Part shown: one piece after another, positions 54,549 through 62,233 of the stretch
Layout: the number at the start of each line of letters is the position of its first letter
Position numbering within the stretch: the stretch's first letter is position 1
From: Oscillospiraceae bacterium
Lineage (GTDB): Bacteria; Bacillota; Clostridia; Oscillospirales; Ruminococcaceae
DNA: 64,000 nt
Direction: 5' to 3'
Assembly (NCBI GenBank): GCA_017462785.1
Contig: JAFTQJ010000079.1
Span: 36,364 to 100,363 of the forward strand
The notes under the pieces: generated by a model
Seen by the model: only the letters and a program-made list of their open reading frames with translations
What the model was told of the DNA's origin: nothing
The model's database searches: none
Translations under genes and position numbers: made by a program

Positions 54549-55547
54549 ATGAAAGATTTACAGGAACTTGTCCGGATCGTGTCCGGCGGAAATGTTTACA
54601 TCCAGACCCATAATTATCCCGATCCCGATGCCATTGCTTCGGCGTTCGGGCTTCAGAAGCTCCTCGGGCACTTCGGCATCCATGCACAGATCTGCTATGA
54701 CGGCTCTGCGGAAAAGCTCTCGGCTCAGGCAATGCTCAACCATTTCGGCATCGAGATGGTTTCCGTGCATGACCTGACGGACATGACACCGGAGGACAGG
54801 ATCATCACGGTCGATTCACAGAAATACAATTCCAACCTCACCGACCTCTGCGGTGATGAGGTGGCATGCATCGACCATCACCCGACCATGATCCCCTGCG
54901 AGTATCCCTACAGGGATGTCCGCATCACGGGTGCATGTGCGTCACTGATCGCTGAATACTTCTTTGACAACGGTATCGTCCCCGACCAGAGTACTGCGAC
55001 CGCCCTCGTTTACGGCATCAAGATGGACACGGCGGATTTCTCACGGGGCATGACACAGTTTGATGTGGATATGTACGCCAAGCTGTTCCCCTATGCGGAC
55101 AACGAGCTTCTCGAACGCCTCAAAATCAACACGATGGAATTCACCGACCTGAAAGCATACGGCTCGGCAATTGAGAATATCCGTGTGTTCGGGAATATCG
55201 GCTATGCCTATATCCCCTTCTCCTGTCCGGATGCACTGATCGCCATGATCTCCGACTTCATCCTTTCGCTGGACATCATTGAATTCAGCGTGGTCTATGC
55301 GGTGCGTGGGAACGGCTACAAGTTCTCCGTCCGTTCGGAAACACCCGATCTGCATGCAGGCATGATCATCCGTGACGCACTCACCGGAGTCGGCAGCGGC
55401 GGCGGTCATGCGAGAATGGCAGGCGGCTTTGCGGACGGTGCCAAGCTTCCGGAGGATGAGGCAATGCGGAACCACGAGATCCGGCAGCTTTTCCGGCTCG
55501 CTCTCGACAAGGCACAGCGGGCAAAGGATTTTGCGGAAAGCACTTGA
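54549..55547 (+). CDS. DHH-family phosphoesterase, second paralogue
   Basis: 332 aa: IQTHNYPDPDAIASAFGLQ (motif I/II), ITVDSQKYNSN, CIDHHPTM and the DHHA1 end GVGSGGGHARMAGGFA. Possibly oligoribonuclease or pAp/cyclic-dinucleotide phosphoesterase; it differs from the 37014-37967 protein in the DHHA1 motif (GGGHARMAGG against GGGGHFHAACC) and so may have another substrate. GAAAGAGAG before ATG 54549. Own promoter, ends right at the rib promoter. Confidence 0.85.
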   Translation: MKDLQELVRIVSGGNVYIQTHNYPDPDAIASAFGLQKLLGHFGIHAQICYDGSAEKLSAQAMLNHFGIEMVSVHDLTDMTPEDRIITVDSQKYNSNLTDLCGDEVACIDHHPTMIPCEYPYRDVRITGACASLIAEYFFDNGIVPDQSTATALVYGIKMDTADFSRGMTQFDVDMYAKLFPYADNELLERLKINTMEFTDLKAYGSAIENIRVFGNIGYAYIPFSCPDALIAMISDFILSLDIIEFSVVYAVRGNGYKFSVRSETPDLHAGMIIRDALTGVGSGGGHARMAGGFADGAKLPEDEAMRNHEIRQLFRLALDKAQRAKDFAEST

Positions 55548-55572
55548 CATTTTTCTGACAAACGTGTATAAT
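55544..55572 (+). promoter_or_regulatory. Riboflavin operon promoter
   Basis: TTGACA (55544-55549), 17 nt, TATAAT (55567-55572). The -35 overlaps the stop codon of the DHH gene. Start of transcription falls near 55580, just before the riboswitch. Confidence 0.88.
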
Positions 55573-55585
55573 AGAATCAATACGA

Positions 55586-55757
55586 TGTTCTTCGGGGTAT
55601 GTGAAATTCATAATCGGCGGTGACTGCGTGAGCAGAAGTCCGTGAGCCTGAACAGGCTGATCCGGTGCGATTCCGGAACCGACGGTAAAGTCCGGATGGG
55701 AGAAGAATGCAAATGACTGAGAACCTACGCCCCGAACACAGTTTCGGGGCATTTTTT
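55586..55757 (+). promoter_or_regulatory. FMN riboswitch (RFN element) with terminator
   Basis: The aptamer (55586-55710) shows the conserved RFN blocks in order: TTCTTCGGGG, GTGAAATTC, CGGCGGTGA, AGTCCGTGAGC, GATCCGGTGCGATTCCGGA, CCGACGGT and AGTCCGGATGGGAGAAGAA. It is followed by an intrinsic terminator (GCCCCGAA / TTCGGGGC, 55729-55750) with six T at 55752-55757, ending 15 nt before the ribD ATG. FMN binding should end transcription ahead of ribD. Confidence 0.97.
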
Positions 55758-55772
55758 CTGGAGGTGCGAAAT

Positions 55773-56882
55773 ATGACGGATGAACAGTTGATGCTCAGGG
55801 CAATTGAGCTTGCCAAACAGGGCATTGGTTTTGTCAACCCCAATCCGCTGGTCGGTGCGGTCATCGTCAAGGACGGCAGGATCATCGGTGAGGGGTACCA
55901 TGAACGCTGCGGAGGGCTGCATGCGGAACGCAACGCCCTGCAAAACTGCACGGAGGATCCGAGGGGTGCGGTGATGTACGTCACACTGGAGCCTTGCTGT
56001 CATCAGGGCAAGACGCCGCCCTGCACGGAGGCGGTCATTGCAGCCGGCATTTCCAAGGTGTTCATCGGTTCGGATGACCCCAATCCCCTCGTTGCCGGAA
56101 AGGGCACAGAGCAGCTGCGTGCTGCCGGAATCGAGGTCGTGACGGGCTTCTGCAAGGCGGAATGCGACGAGATCAACCGTGTGTTTTTCCACTATATCAC
56201 AACAAAAACACCGTTCTGCGTACTAAAGACCGCCATGACTGCGGACGGCAAGAGTGCGACAAGAACGGGGCTTTCCAAGTGGATCTCCGGCGAGGAATCA
56301 CGCCGGCACGTCCACGAAACCCGCAAGCGTGTGGCTGGCATCATGGTCGGCATCGGCACGGTGCTTTCGGATGATCCGATGCTCAACTGCCGTGCGGAAA
56401 ATCCGAGCCATCCGGCAAGAATCGTCTGCGACACCAATTTGCAGATACCGCCGGACTGCCGTCTGGTCATCAGTGCCAAGGACATCCCGACCTATGTGGC
56501 GGCGAGCCGCATTGACGGAAAAAAGCGTGCACTGCTGGAACAGCGTGGGGTGCATGTACTGGAGATCCCTGAGGAGGACGGTCATGTCAATCTCCGCATC
56601 CTGATGCGGAAGCTCGGTGAGCTTCAGATCGACAGCGTTCTGCTGGAGGGCGGTGCGGCACTGCATGAAGCGGCACTGCGAAGCGGTATCGTGCAGCATG
56701 TGCATGTGTACATTGCTCCGAAAATTTTTGGCGGTGTTTCTGCAAAATCCGCAGTCGGCGGTCTTGGTGTGGCATATCCGGATGAAGCATACCGCCTGAG
56801 CCGCCCGATCATTTCAAGATTCGGGGATGATGTACTGCTTGAATATGATGTGGAGGGATGCGGATGTTCACAGGAATCATAG
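55773..56882 (+). CDS. ribD: Bifunctional riboflavin biosynthesis deaminase/reductase RibD
   Basis: Second and third steps of riboflavin synthesis. 369 aa: deaminase ~1-145 with HAERNAL and LEPCCHQGKTPPC zinc ligands, GFVNPNPLVGAVIV; reductase ~150-369 with FCVLKTAMTADGKSAT and GIGTVLSDDPMLNCR. ATG 55773 with GGAGG 8 nt upstream. First gene under the FMN riboswitch, overlapping ribE by 19 nt. Confidence 0.97.
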   Translation: MTDEQLMLRAIELAKQGIGFVNPNPLVGAVIVKDGRIIGEGYHERCGGLHAERNALQNCTEDPRGAVMYVTLEPCCHQGKTPPCTEAVIAAGISKVFIGSDDPNPLVAGKGTEQLRAAGIEVVTGFCKAECDEINRVFFHYITTKTPFCVLKTAMTADGKSATRTGLSKWISGEESRRHVHETRKRVAGIMVGIGTVLSDDPMLNCRAENPSHPARIVCDTNLQIPPDCRLVISAKDIPTYVAASRIDGKKRALLEQRGVHVLEIPEEDGHVNLRILMRKLGELQIDSVLLEGGAALHEAALRSGIVQHVHVYIAPKIFGGVSAKSAVGGLGVAYPDEAYRLSRPIISRFGDDVLLEYDVEGCGCSQES

Positions 56883-57502
56883 AGGAAGTCGGCAGGGTGC
56901 AAAGCATCCGCACAGCGGCGGATGCCTGCGTTCTGACGATCGGTGCGGACGTGGTGCTGCATGATGTGCACATCGGTGACAGCATTGCGGTCAACGGCAC
57001 CTGCCTGACAGTATGCGGCTTTGACAAAAGCTCATTTTCTGCCGATGTGATGCCGGAAACCATGCGGCGTACCAATCTCGGCATGCTGCAAAGCGGCAGC
57101 CCCGTCAACCTTGAACGTGCAATGGCAGCGGACGGCAGATTCGGCGGTCATATCGTTTCCGGTCATATTGACGGCACGGGACGGCTTGTTTCCTACCGGT
57201 GTGAAAGCAATGCGGTCTGGGTCACGATCGCAGCGGATGCCGGAATCCTACGGTATATCGTGGAAAAGGGTTCGATCGCCATTGACGGCATCAGCCTGAC
57301 GGTGGCAAGGGTTACGGATACGGATTTTTCTGTTTCCATCATTCCGCACACAGGGGAGGAAACCACGCTCCTGCACAAAAAAGCAGGCGACCTGCTGAAC
57401 CTTGAATGCGACATCATTGCAAAATATGTGGAAAAGCTCTGCGGTGCACAGAGATCCGGCGGTATTACGGAGGATTTTCTGGCACGGCATGGGTTTATGT
57501 AA
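56864..57502 (+). CDS. ribE: Riboflavin synthase alpha chain
   Basis: Dismutates two lumazines to riboflavin. 212 aa of two homologous barrels, the first opening MFTGIIEEVGRV with VNGTCLTV and the second IVSGHIDGTGRL with IDGISLTV. ATG 56864 lies 6 nt after GGAGGG. Usual length; trimer expected. Confidence 0.97.
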   Translation: MFTGIIEEVGRVQSIRTAADACVLTIGADVVLHDVHIGDSIAVNGTCLTVCGFDKSSFSADVMPETMRRTNLGMLQSGSPVNLERAMAADGRFGGHIVSGHIDGTGRLVSYRCESNAVWVTIAADAGILRYIVEKGSIAIDGISLTVARVTDTDFSVSIIPHTGEETTLLHKKAGDLLNLECDIIAKYVEKLCGAQRSGGITEDFLARHGFM

Positions 57503-57523
57503 TCTAAGAAAGGATCGGTTTGT

Positions 57524-58729
57524 ATGAAATTCAACACCATTCCGGAAGCTCTCGAAGCTCTGCGGCAGGGAAAGGTCATTCTTGTGACGGATGATCCCGA
57601 CCGTGAGAATGAGGGTGATCTGATCTGTGCGGCAGAGTTCGCATCGACGGAGAATGTCAATTTTATGGCGGCACAGGCTAAGGGGCTGATCTGTATGCCG
57701 ATGAGCCGTGCCATGACAAAGAAGCTTGCTCTGCGGCAGATGGTGCAGAACAACACGGATAACCACTGCACCGCTTTCACAGAGTCGATTGACCATGTGG
57801 ACACGACCACCGGCATTTCCGCCGAGGAGCGTGGACTGACGGCAAGAGCATGTGTTGCTCCCGATGCGAAACCCTCGGATTTCCGCCGTCCCGGACACAT
57901 GTTCCCTCTGGAGGCAAAGGCTGGCGGTGTTCTGGAGCGTAACGGACACACGGAGGCGACCGTTGACCTGATGCGGCTTGCAGGTCTGGAGGAATGCGGT
58001 CTTTGCTGTGAGATCATGGCACAGGACGGTACCATGATGCGTCTGCCCCAGCTGACGGAATTTGCAAAGGAGCATGAGCTGGTATTCATCACGATTGCGG
58101 ATCTCCAGAAGTACCGCCGCATCCATGACCCGTTCATGGAGCGTGTTTCCCATGCACAGCTGCCCACGAAATACGGTGAGTTTGAGATCTACGGCTACCA
58201 GAACACCATCACCGGACGGGAGCATGTGGCTCTTGTGATGGGCGATGTTACGGACGGAGAAGCGGTACTCTGCCGTGTGCATTCGGAGTGCCTGACGGGT
58301 GATGTGTTCGGCTCCTGCCGCTGTGACTGCGGCGAACAGCTCGATGCAGCCATGAAGCGGATCGCTGCGGAAGGACGGGGCATCCTGCTCTATCTGCGTC
58401 AGGAAGGACGGGGCATCGGACTGCTGAACAAGATCAAGGCATATGATTTGCAGGAGCATGGACGGGATACGGTCGAAGCGAATGTGGAGCTTGGCTTTGC
58501 CCCCGACCTGCGTGATTACAGTGAGGGTGCCCAGATCCTCAAGGATCTCGGTGCAGTGAAGCTGCGGATCATGACCAACAATCCGGAGAAGATCTCCGAC
58601 CTGTCGGAATACGGCGTGGAGATCGTTTCCCGTGAGGCGATCGAAATTCCCCCGAAAAAGGAGAATCTGTTCTATCTGCGGACGAAGCAGGAAAAGATGG
58701 GGCATATGATTGATGTTCCCAATCAGTGA
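57524..58729 (+). CDS. ribBA: Bifunctional DHBP synthase / GTP cyclohydrolase II
   Basis: 401 aa. Residues ~1-200 are RibB ([30 protein letters not shown]), which makes dihydroxybutanone phosphate; ~205-401 are RibA, the first step from GTP, with zinc ligands in [18 protein letters not shown] and the [16 protein letters not shown] catalytic loop. 21 nt after ribE, AGAAAGGA upstream of the ATG. Confidence 0.97.
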   Translation: MKFNTIPEALEALRQGKVILVTDDPDRENEGDLICAAEFASTENVNFMAAQAKGLICMPMSRAMTKKLALRQMVQNNTDNHCTAFTESIDHVDTTTGISAEERGLTARACVAPDAKPSDFRRPGHMFPLEAKAGGVLERNGHTEATVDLMRLAGLEECGLCCEIMAQDGTMMRLPQLTEFAKEHELVFITIADLQKYRRIHDPFMERVSHAQLPTKYGEFEIYGYQNTITGREHVALVMGDVTDGEAVLCRVHSECLTGDVFGSCRCDCGEQLDAAMKRIAAEGRGILLYLRQEGRGIGLLNKIKAYDLQEHGRDTVEANVELGFAPDLRDYSEGAQILKDLGAVKLRIMTNNPEKISDLSEYGVEIVSREAIEIPPKKENLFYLRTKQEKMGHMIDVPNQ

Positions 58730-58740
58730 GATGTATTGCT

Positions 58741-58889
58741 GGGGGCTCTGCCCCCTGCACCCCCGCCAAAGGGATATCATCCCTTTGGAATCCCAAGACG
58801 TTTTGCCAATGCCCCGCAAGGGGGCAAAGGCAAAACGCTGAGAGCCAAGAAAACATATCTTTGACAATGATCAGGGGCAAAGTCCCCTG
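58741..58889. repeat. Hairpin-array element within the rib operon
   Basis: Four consecutive inverted repeats in the 187 bp between ribBA and ribH: GGGGGC-TCT-GCCCCC (58741-58755); CCAAAGGGAT / ATCCCTTTGG (58766-58788); CGTTTTGCC / GGCAAAACG (58799-58837) enclosing GCCCC-GCAA-GGGG; CAGGGG / CCCCTG (58872-58889). The segment CCCGCCAAAGG-loop-CCTTTGRA also occurs, on the opposite strand, in the element at 43437-43649, so both belong to one family. Weak terminal inverted repeats (AGATGTATT near 58731, AGATATGTT read backwards from 58860). No coding. Confidence 0.7.
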
Positions 58890-58916
58890 CCATACAACAC
58901 AGAAAGGAAGATCATT

Positions 58917-59378
58917 ATGAAAACAATTGAAGGAATTTACTGCGGACAGGGACTGAAAATTGCCATCGTGGCATCGCGTTTCAACGAATTCATCACCTCC
59001 AAGCTCATCGGCGGTGCACAGGATTGTCTGGTGCGTCACGGCGTTTCCGATGATGATATCACGCTGGCATGGGTACCGGGTGCTTACGAGATTCCGCTTG
59101 CTGCAAAGAAGCTTGCCAAGTCCGGAAACTACGATGCCATCATCTGCGTGGGTGCGGTCATCCGTGGTTCCACCTCCCATTATGACTATGTATGTGCAGA
59201 GGTTTCCAAGGGCATTGCGTCCGTTTCTCTGGAAACAGAGGTTCCGGTGCTGTTCGGCGTTCTGACGACCGACACCATCGAGCAGGCAATTGAACGTGCA
59301 GGCACCAAGGCAGGCAACAAGGGCTATGACTGTGCAATGTCCGCACTGGAGCTGGTGCATCTCTTCAAGCAGGTATAA
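58917..59378 (+). CDS. ribH: 6,7-dimethyl-8-ribityllumazine synthase
   Basis: Penultimate step of riboflavin synthesis. 153 aa lumazine synthase: [46 protein letters not shown] (with catalytic His) and [25 protein letters not shown] before ATG 58917. Last biosynthetic gene of the operon. Confidence 0.97.
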   Translation: MKTIEGIYCGQGLKIAIVASRFNEFITSKLIGGAQDCLVRHGVSDDDITLAWVPGAYEIPLAAKKLAKSGNYDAIICVGAVIRGSTSHYDYVCAEVSKGIASVSLETEVPVLFGVLTTDTIEQAIERAGTKAGNKGYDCAMSALELVHLFKQV

Positions 59379-59379
59379 G

Positions 59380-60177
59380 ATGCAGAAGATCATGTTCTTT
59401 GACATCGACGGCACACTGATGGAGGACAACGCCGGACATTTTGTGCCGGAGAGCACCAAGGAAGCCCTCCGCCTTGCACATGCTGCCGGACATCTGCTCT
59501 ATGTGAATACGGGCAGACCGCTTTGCAATGTGGATGCGGATGTGCGTGAGCTGGGCTTTGACGGCTATCTGTGCGGCTGCGGCACCTACATTGAGTGCGG
59601 CGGAAAGGAGCTGTTCTACCGGACAGTTCCCCCCGATGTGATGCACAAAATGGTACAGCTTGTGCGTGACGTGGATGCAGCTCCGCTGTATGAGCACCGC
59701 AATGGGTTTTACTTCGATCCCAAGACACGGGAGCTGCCGTTCATCACCGACATCCGCAATACATTCCGGATGCAGGAGAAGAATATTTACCGGAGCACGG
59801 ACGATGCGGATTTTGCCTTTGACAAATTCGTCATCGGCTATGATGAAAAGACCGATCTGGAACGTTTCAAGTCCGGCATTTCGCCGTATTTTGCCTATGT
59901 GGACAGGGGCTGGGGCTTTGCAGAGATGCATCCCCTCACCTGCTCCAAGGGGCTGGCGATGGAGTTTGTACTGCGGTATCACAGCATGGAGAGATCACAG
60001 TCCTACGCCATCGGCGACAGTCTGAACGACCTGCCGATGTTCCGTGCCGCCGGCATGGGCATTGCGATGGGTGACGGCGAAAAGCTCATCCCCCATGCGG
60101 ATTTTGTCACGGCAAAACTGCGTGAGGACGGGATCTACAAGGCGATGGAACGATTTGGATTTTTCGAGAAGGCATAA
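59380..60177 (+). CDS. HAD-superfamily (Cof-type) phosphatase
   Basis: 265 aa: motif I FDIDGTL, motif II VNTGRP, motif IV GDSLNDLPMFRAAGMGIAMG; a type IIB cap in between. It begins one base after the ribH stop codon and belongs to the same transcript, so it is a good candidate for the phosphatase that dephosphorylates the RibD product (5-amino-6-ribitylamino-uracil 5'-phosphate), a step done by Cof-like HAD enzymes in Bacillus and plants. That role is inferred from position. It may equally be a broad sugar-phosphatase. Confidence 0.85.
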   Translation: MQKIMFFDIDGTLMEDNAGHFVPESTKEALRLAHAAGHLLYVNTGRPLCNVDADVRELGFDGYLCGCGTYIECGGKELFYRTVPPDVMHKMVQLVRDVDAAPLYEHRNGFYFDPKTRELPFITDIRNTFRMQEKNIYRSTDDADFAFDKFVIGYDEKTDLERFKSGISPYFAYVDRGWGFAEMHPLTCSKGLAMEFVLRYHSMERSQSYAIGDSLNDLPMFRAAGMGIAMGDGEKLIPHADFVTAKLREDGIYKAMERFGFFEKA

Positions 60178-60234
60178 AAACGACCCCCATGAAGATTGCC
60201 TGTTATCCTTAACGGAGAAATGAGAGTGGTATGT

Positions 60235-60270
60235 AACCCGAAAGGCACAATTGCCTTTCGGGTTCACTTT
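60235..60270 (+). terminator. Terminator after the rib operon and HAD gene
   Basis: 13 bp perfect stem AACCCGAAAGGCA / TGCCTTTCGGGTT (60235-60247, 60252-60264) with 4 nt loop, followed by CACTTTTT on the plus strand. Confidence 0.88.
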
Positions 60271-61938
60271 TTATGCCGGAAGCAGTGCCCTTTCGTTTGC
60301 TTCGTCTGTTACCGCATCCACTCTCAGAACGCTGCCCGCTTGAAACGTATAGTGAATCACAATTCTGTTTCCGCAGGTTCGTGAGTACTTCTCCGCTTTC
60401 TCATAAATCTCAATTCTGCGGATAAACACTCGCAGCAGTTCGGGCGTCAGTTCAGGCATCTCAATATACGTCTTTGCCTTGGCGATAAACTCTTTCACAT
60501 ACATTTCACGCAAGTCCATCTCATCAATTCTTTTCGTGATATACTGCAGTTCCTGCCGCAGCTCTGCCTGTTCCAACTCGTATCCGCTTGCCATCGTGTC
60601 ATAGCGTTCGGGAGTGATTCGTCCCGTCACCCTATCCTCGTACAGACAGCGGATAATGTTGTCAAGCTGACTGATTCTTGCAGTAATCTGCGTTTTCTGC
60701 CGTTCTGCTGTGGCATAGAATCGCTCTGCTTCAGCTTCACCGTTTGCCGTTGCCATCGCATAAAACTCCTCGGTGTTCTCCCTTGCATACGCCGTCATCT
60801 GTCGGAGCGAGGTCAGCACAATCTCATTCAGCACCGACTCTCGGATATAATGCGAGGTACAATGGCTGTTGCCCTTCGTCTGGTATCCGCCGCATTGAAA
60901 TGCATTCAGCTTTGGATCAATCGTTTTACCCCTGTGCAGATACAGCCTTGCACCGCATTCCGCACAGAATAGATAACCTGCAAACTTGTCCATTTCACCC
61001 TGCACATCGGGACGCTTTCTGCCTGCGAAGTGCTTCTGCACCGTATCAAACAGCTTTCTGCTGACAATTGCTTCATGCGTGTCCTTGAAAACCAGTCGCT
61101 TTTCGGGCGGATTCTTCAGTCGTTTCTTTAGCTTATTGCTCTTGGAATAGGTCTTGAAATTGACAGTGTCACCACAATAAAACTCGTTGGAGAGCATCTT
61201 GCGAACCGCCGTGATCGACCAGCGATAGGGCTTATCGAGATTCGGATTTCCCGACCGATTGCCTGTCGTTCTGAACGCATACACGCTTGGGCAGAGGATT
61301 TCCTCACGCTCGAAGGTCGCACAGATTCTGCGGATGCCGATGCCACTTGCGTACATCTCAAAAATGCGCTTGACAATAGGAGCAGTTTCGGGATTTGGTA
61401 CAAGCTGTTTCGGATTATCGGGATTTTTCATATAGCCGTAGGGAATCGTCGTTCCCACACGCTCTCCACGCTCACCCTTTGCACGCTGCACCGCACGAAT
61501 CTTCTTGCTCGTATCTCTGGCGAAGAAATCGTTGAAGAAGTTCCGCATTCCCGACATTTCGTTGATACCGTTGATGCTGTCCACACCGTCTGTCACTGCG
61601 ATAAATCGCACATCGTAGGACGGAAATGTCAGCTCCATGAGCCTGTCCGTTTCTAAGTGATCTCGTCCCAGTCGGGACTGATCTTTCACAATGACCGTGC
61701 CGATCTTCTCATCCTCGATGTCTTTTAGCATCTGCACATAGGCAGGTCTGGTTGAATCCACGCCGCTGTAGCCATCATCCACATAGAACTGACAGTTGTG
61801 GAAGCCGTGGTCGTCAGCGTACTGCTGCAAGATCATCTTCTGGTTTTCGATGGACTGCGACTCGCCCTCATGCATATCCTCCACGGAAAGTCGGCAGTAT
61901 AACGCCGTAATCAGATTTCGGTTTGGTGTGTTATCCAT
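60271..61938 (-). CDS. Large serine recombinase
   Basis: Integrates and excises the element. 555 aa: resolvase domain with catalytic Ser18 (ALYCRLSVED), ESQSIENQKMILQQYA, KDQSRLGRDHLE and the Arg cluster; recombinase domain PYGYMKNPDNPKQLVPNPE; zinc ribbon FCAECGARLYLH with later CGGYQ and HC; a long coiled coil (~400-480, MATANGEAEAERFYATAERQ region). ATG 61938 follows AGGAGG. Closest in style to TnpX-type enzymes of Tn4451/Tn1549-like elements. An operator-like inverted repeat sits over its promoter. Confidence 0.94.
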   Translation of the reverse strand: MDNTPNRNLITALYCRLSVEDMHEGESQSIENQKMILQQYADDHGFHNCQFYVDDGYSGVDSTRPAYVQMLKDIEDEKIGTVIVKDQSRLGRDHLETDRLMELTFPSYDVRFIAVTDGVDSINGINEMSGMRNFFNDFFARDTSKKIRAVQRAKGERGERVGTTIPYGYMKNPDNPKQLVPNPETAPIVKRIFEMYASGIGIRRICATFEREEILCPSVYAFRTTGNRSGNPNLDKPYRWSITAVRKMLSNEFYCGDTVNFKTYSKSNKLKKRLKNPPEKRLVFKDTHEAIVSRKLFDTVQKHFAGRKRPDVQGEMDKFAGYLFCAECGARLYLHRGKTIDPKLNAFQCGGYQTKGNSHCTSHYIRESVLNEIVLTSLRQMTAYARENTEEFYAMATANGEAEAERFYATAERQKTQITARISQLDNIIRCLYEDRVTGRITPERYDTMASGYELEQAELRQELQYITKRIDEMDLREMYVKEFIAKAKTYIEMPELTPELLRVFIRRIEIYEKAEKYSRTCGNRIVIHYTFQAGSVLRVDAVTDEANERALLPA

Positions 61939-61972
61939 TTTATCAATCCTCCTGTTCGTATTTTCACGCCGC

Positions 61973-62025
61973 CCAAACCGAATAGGATACACCAACAGTA
62001 TAAGCCCATTCGGTTTGGAAGTCCA
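61973..62025 (-). promoter_or_regulatory. Recombinase promoter enclosed by an 11 bp inverted repeat
   Basis: CCAAACCGAAT (61973-61983) and ATTCGGTTTGG (62008-62018) are perfect inverted repeats 24 nt apart. A minus-strand promoter TGGACT (62025-62020), 17 nt, TATACT (62002-61997) has its -10 between the arms. Looks like an autoregulatory operator or recombinase-related site; which one is not known. Confidence 0.6.
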
Positions 62026-62037
62026 GAAAACATTTTG

Positions 62038-62220
62038 TTAATTTTCCTCGTTGATCAGATACTTGATCTTGTCCGCCGCAGTTTCCGGCGGATTTTCTGT
62101 ATCTGCCAGCGGCAGGACGGACACGACCTCATAGGTCTTGCCGTCGATGTGCATTTTCTTTTCCATATACAGATTCCTGCGTCTGTATGCTGTGGTGTTG
62201 ATTTCAATTTCCTTTTCCAT
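62038..62220 (-). CDS. Transposon-encoded protein TnpW-like
   Basis: 60 aa. The C-terminal two-thirds (IDGKTYEVVSVLPLADTE then ETAADKIKYLINEE) match the TnpW pattern: K-x-Y-x-V, then ET..DKI..LI. TnpW is a small accessory protein of Tn4451-type elements, function undetermined. ATG 62220 has AAAGGAG upstream. Sits between the relaxase and recombinase genes. Confidence 0.78.
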   Translation of the reverse strand: MEKEIEINTTAYRRRNLYMEKKMHIDGKTYEVVSVLPLADTENPPETAADKIKYLINEEN

Positions 62221-62233
62221 GGCATCATCTCCT

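Noticed and set aside
58861-58890. Internal promoter before ribH, starting from TTGACA at 58861
   Set aside because: There is no -10-like sequence 16-18 nt downstream; that place is occupied by a GC hairpin.
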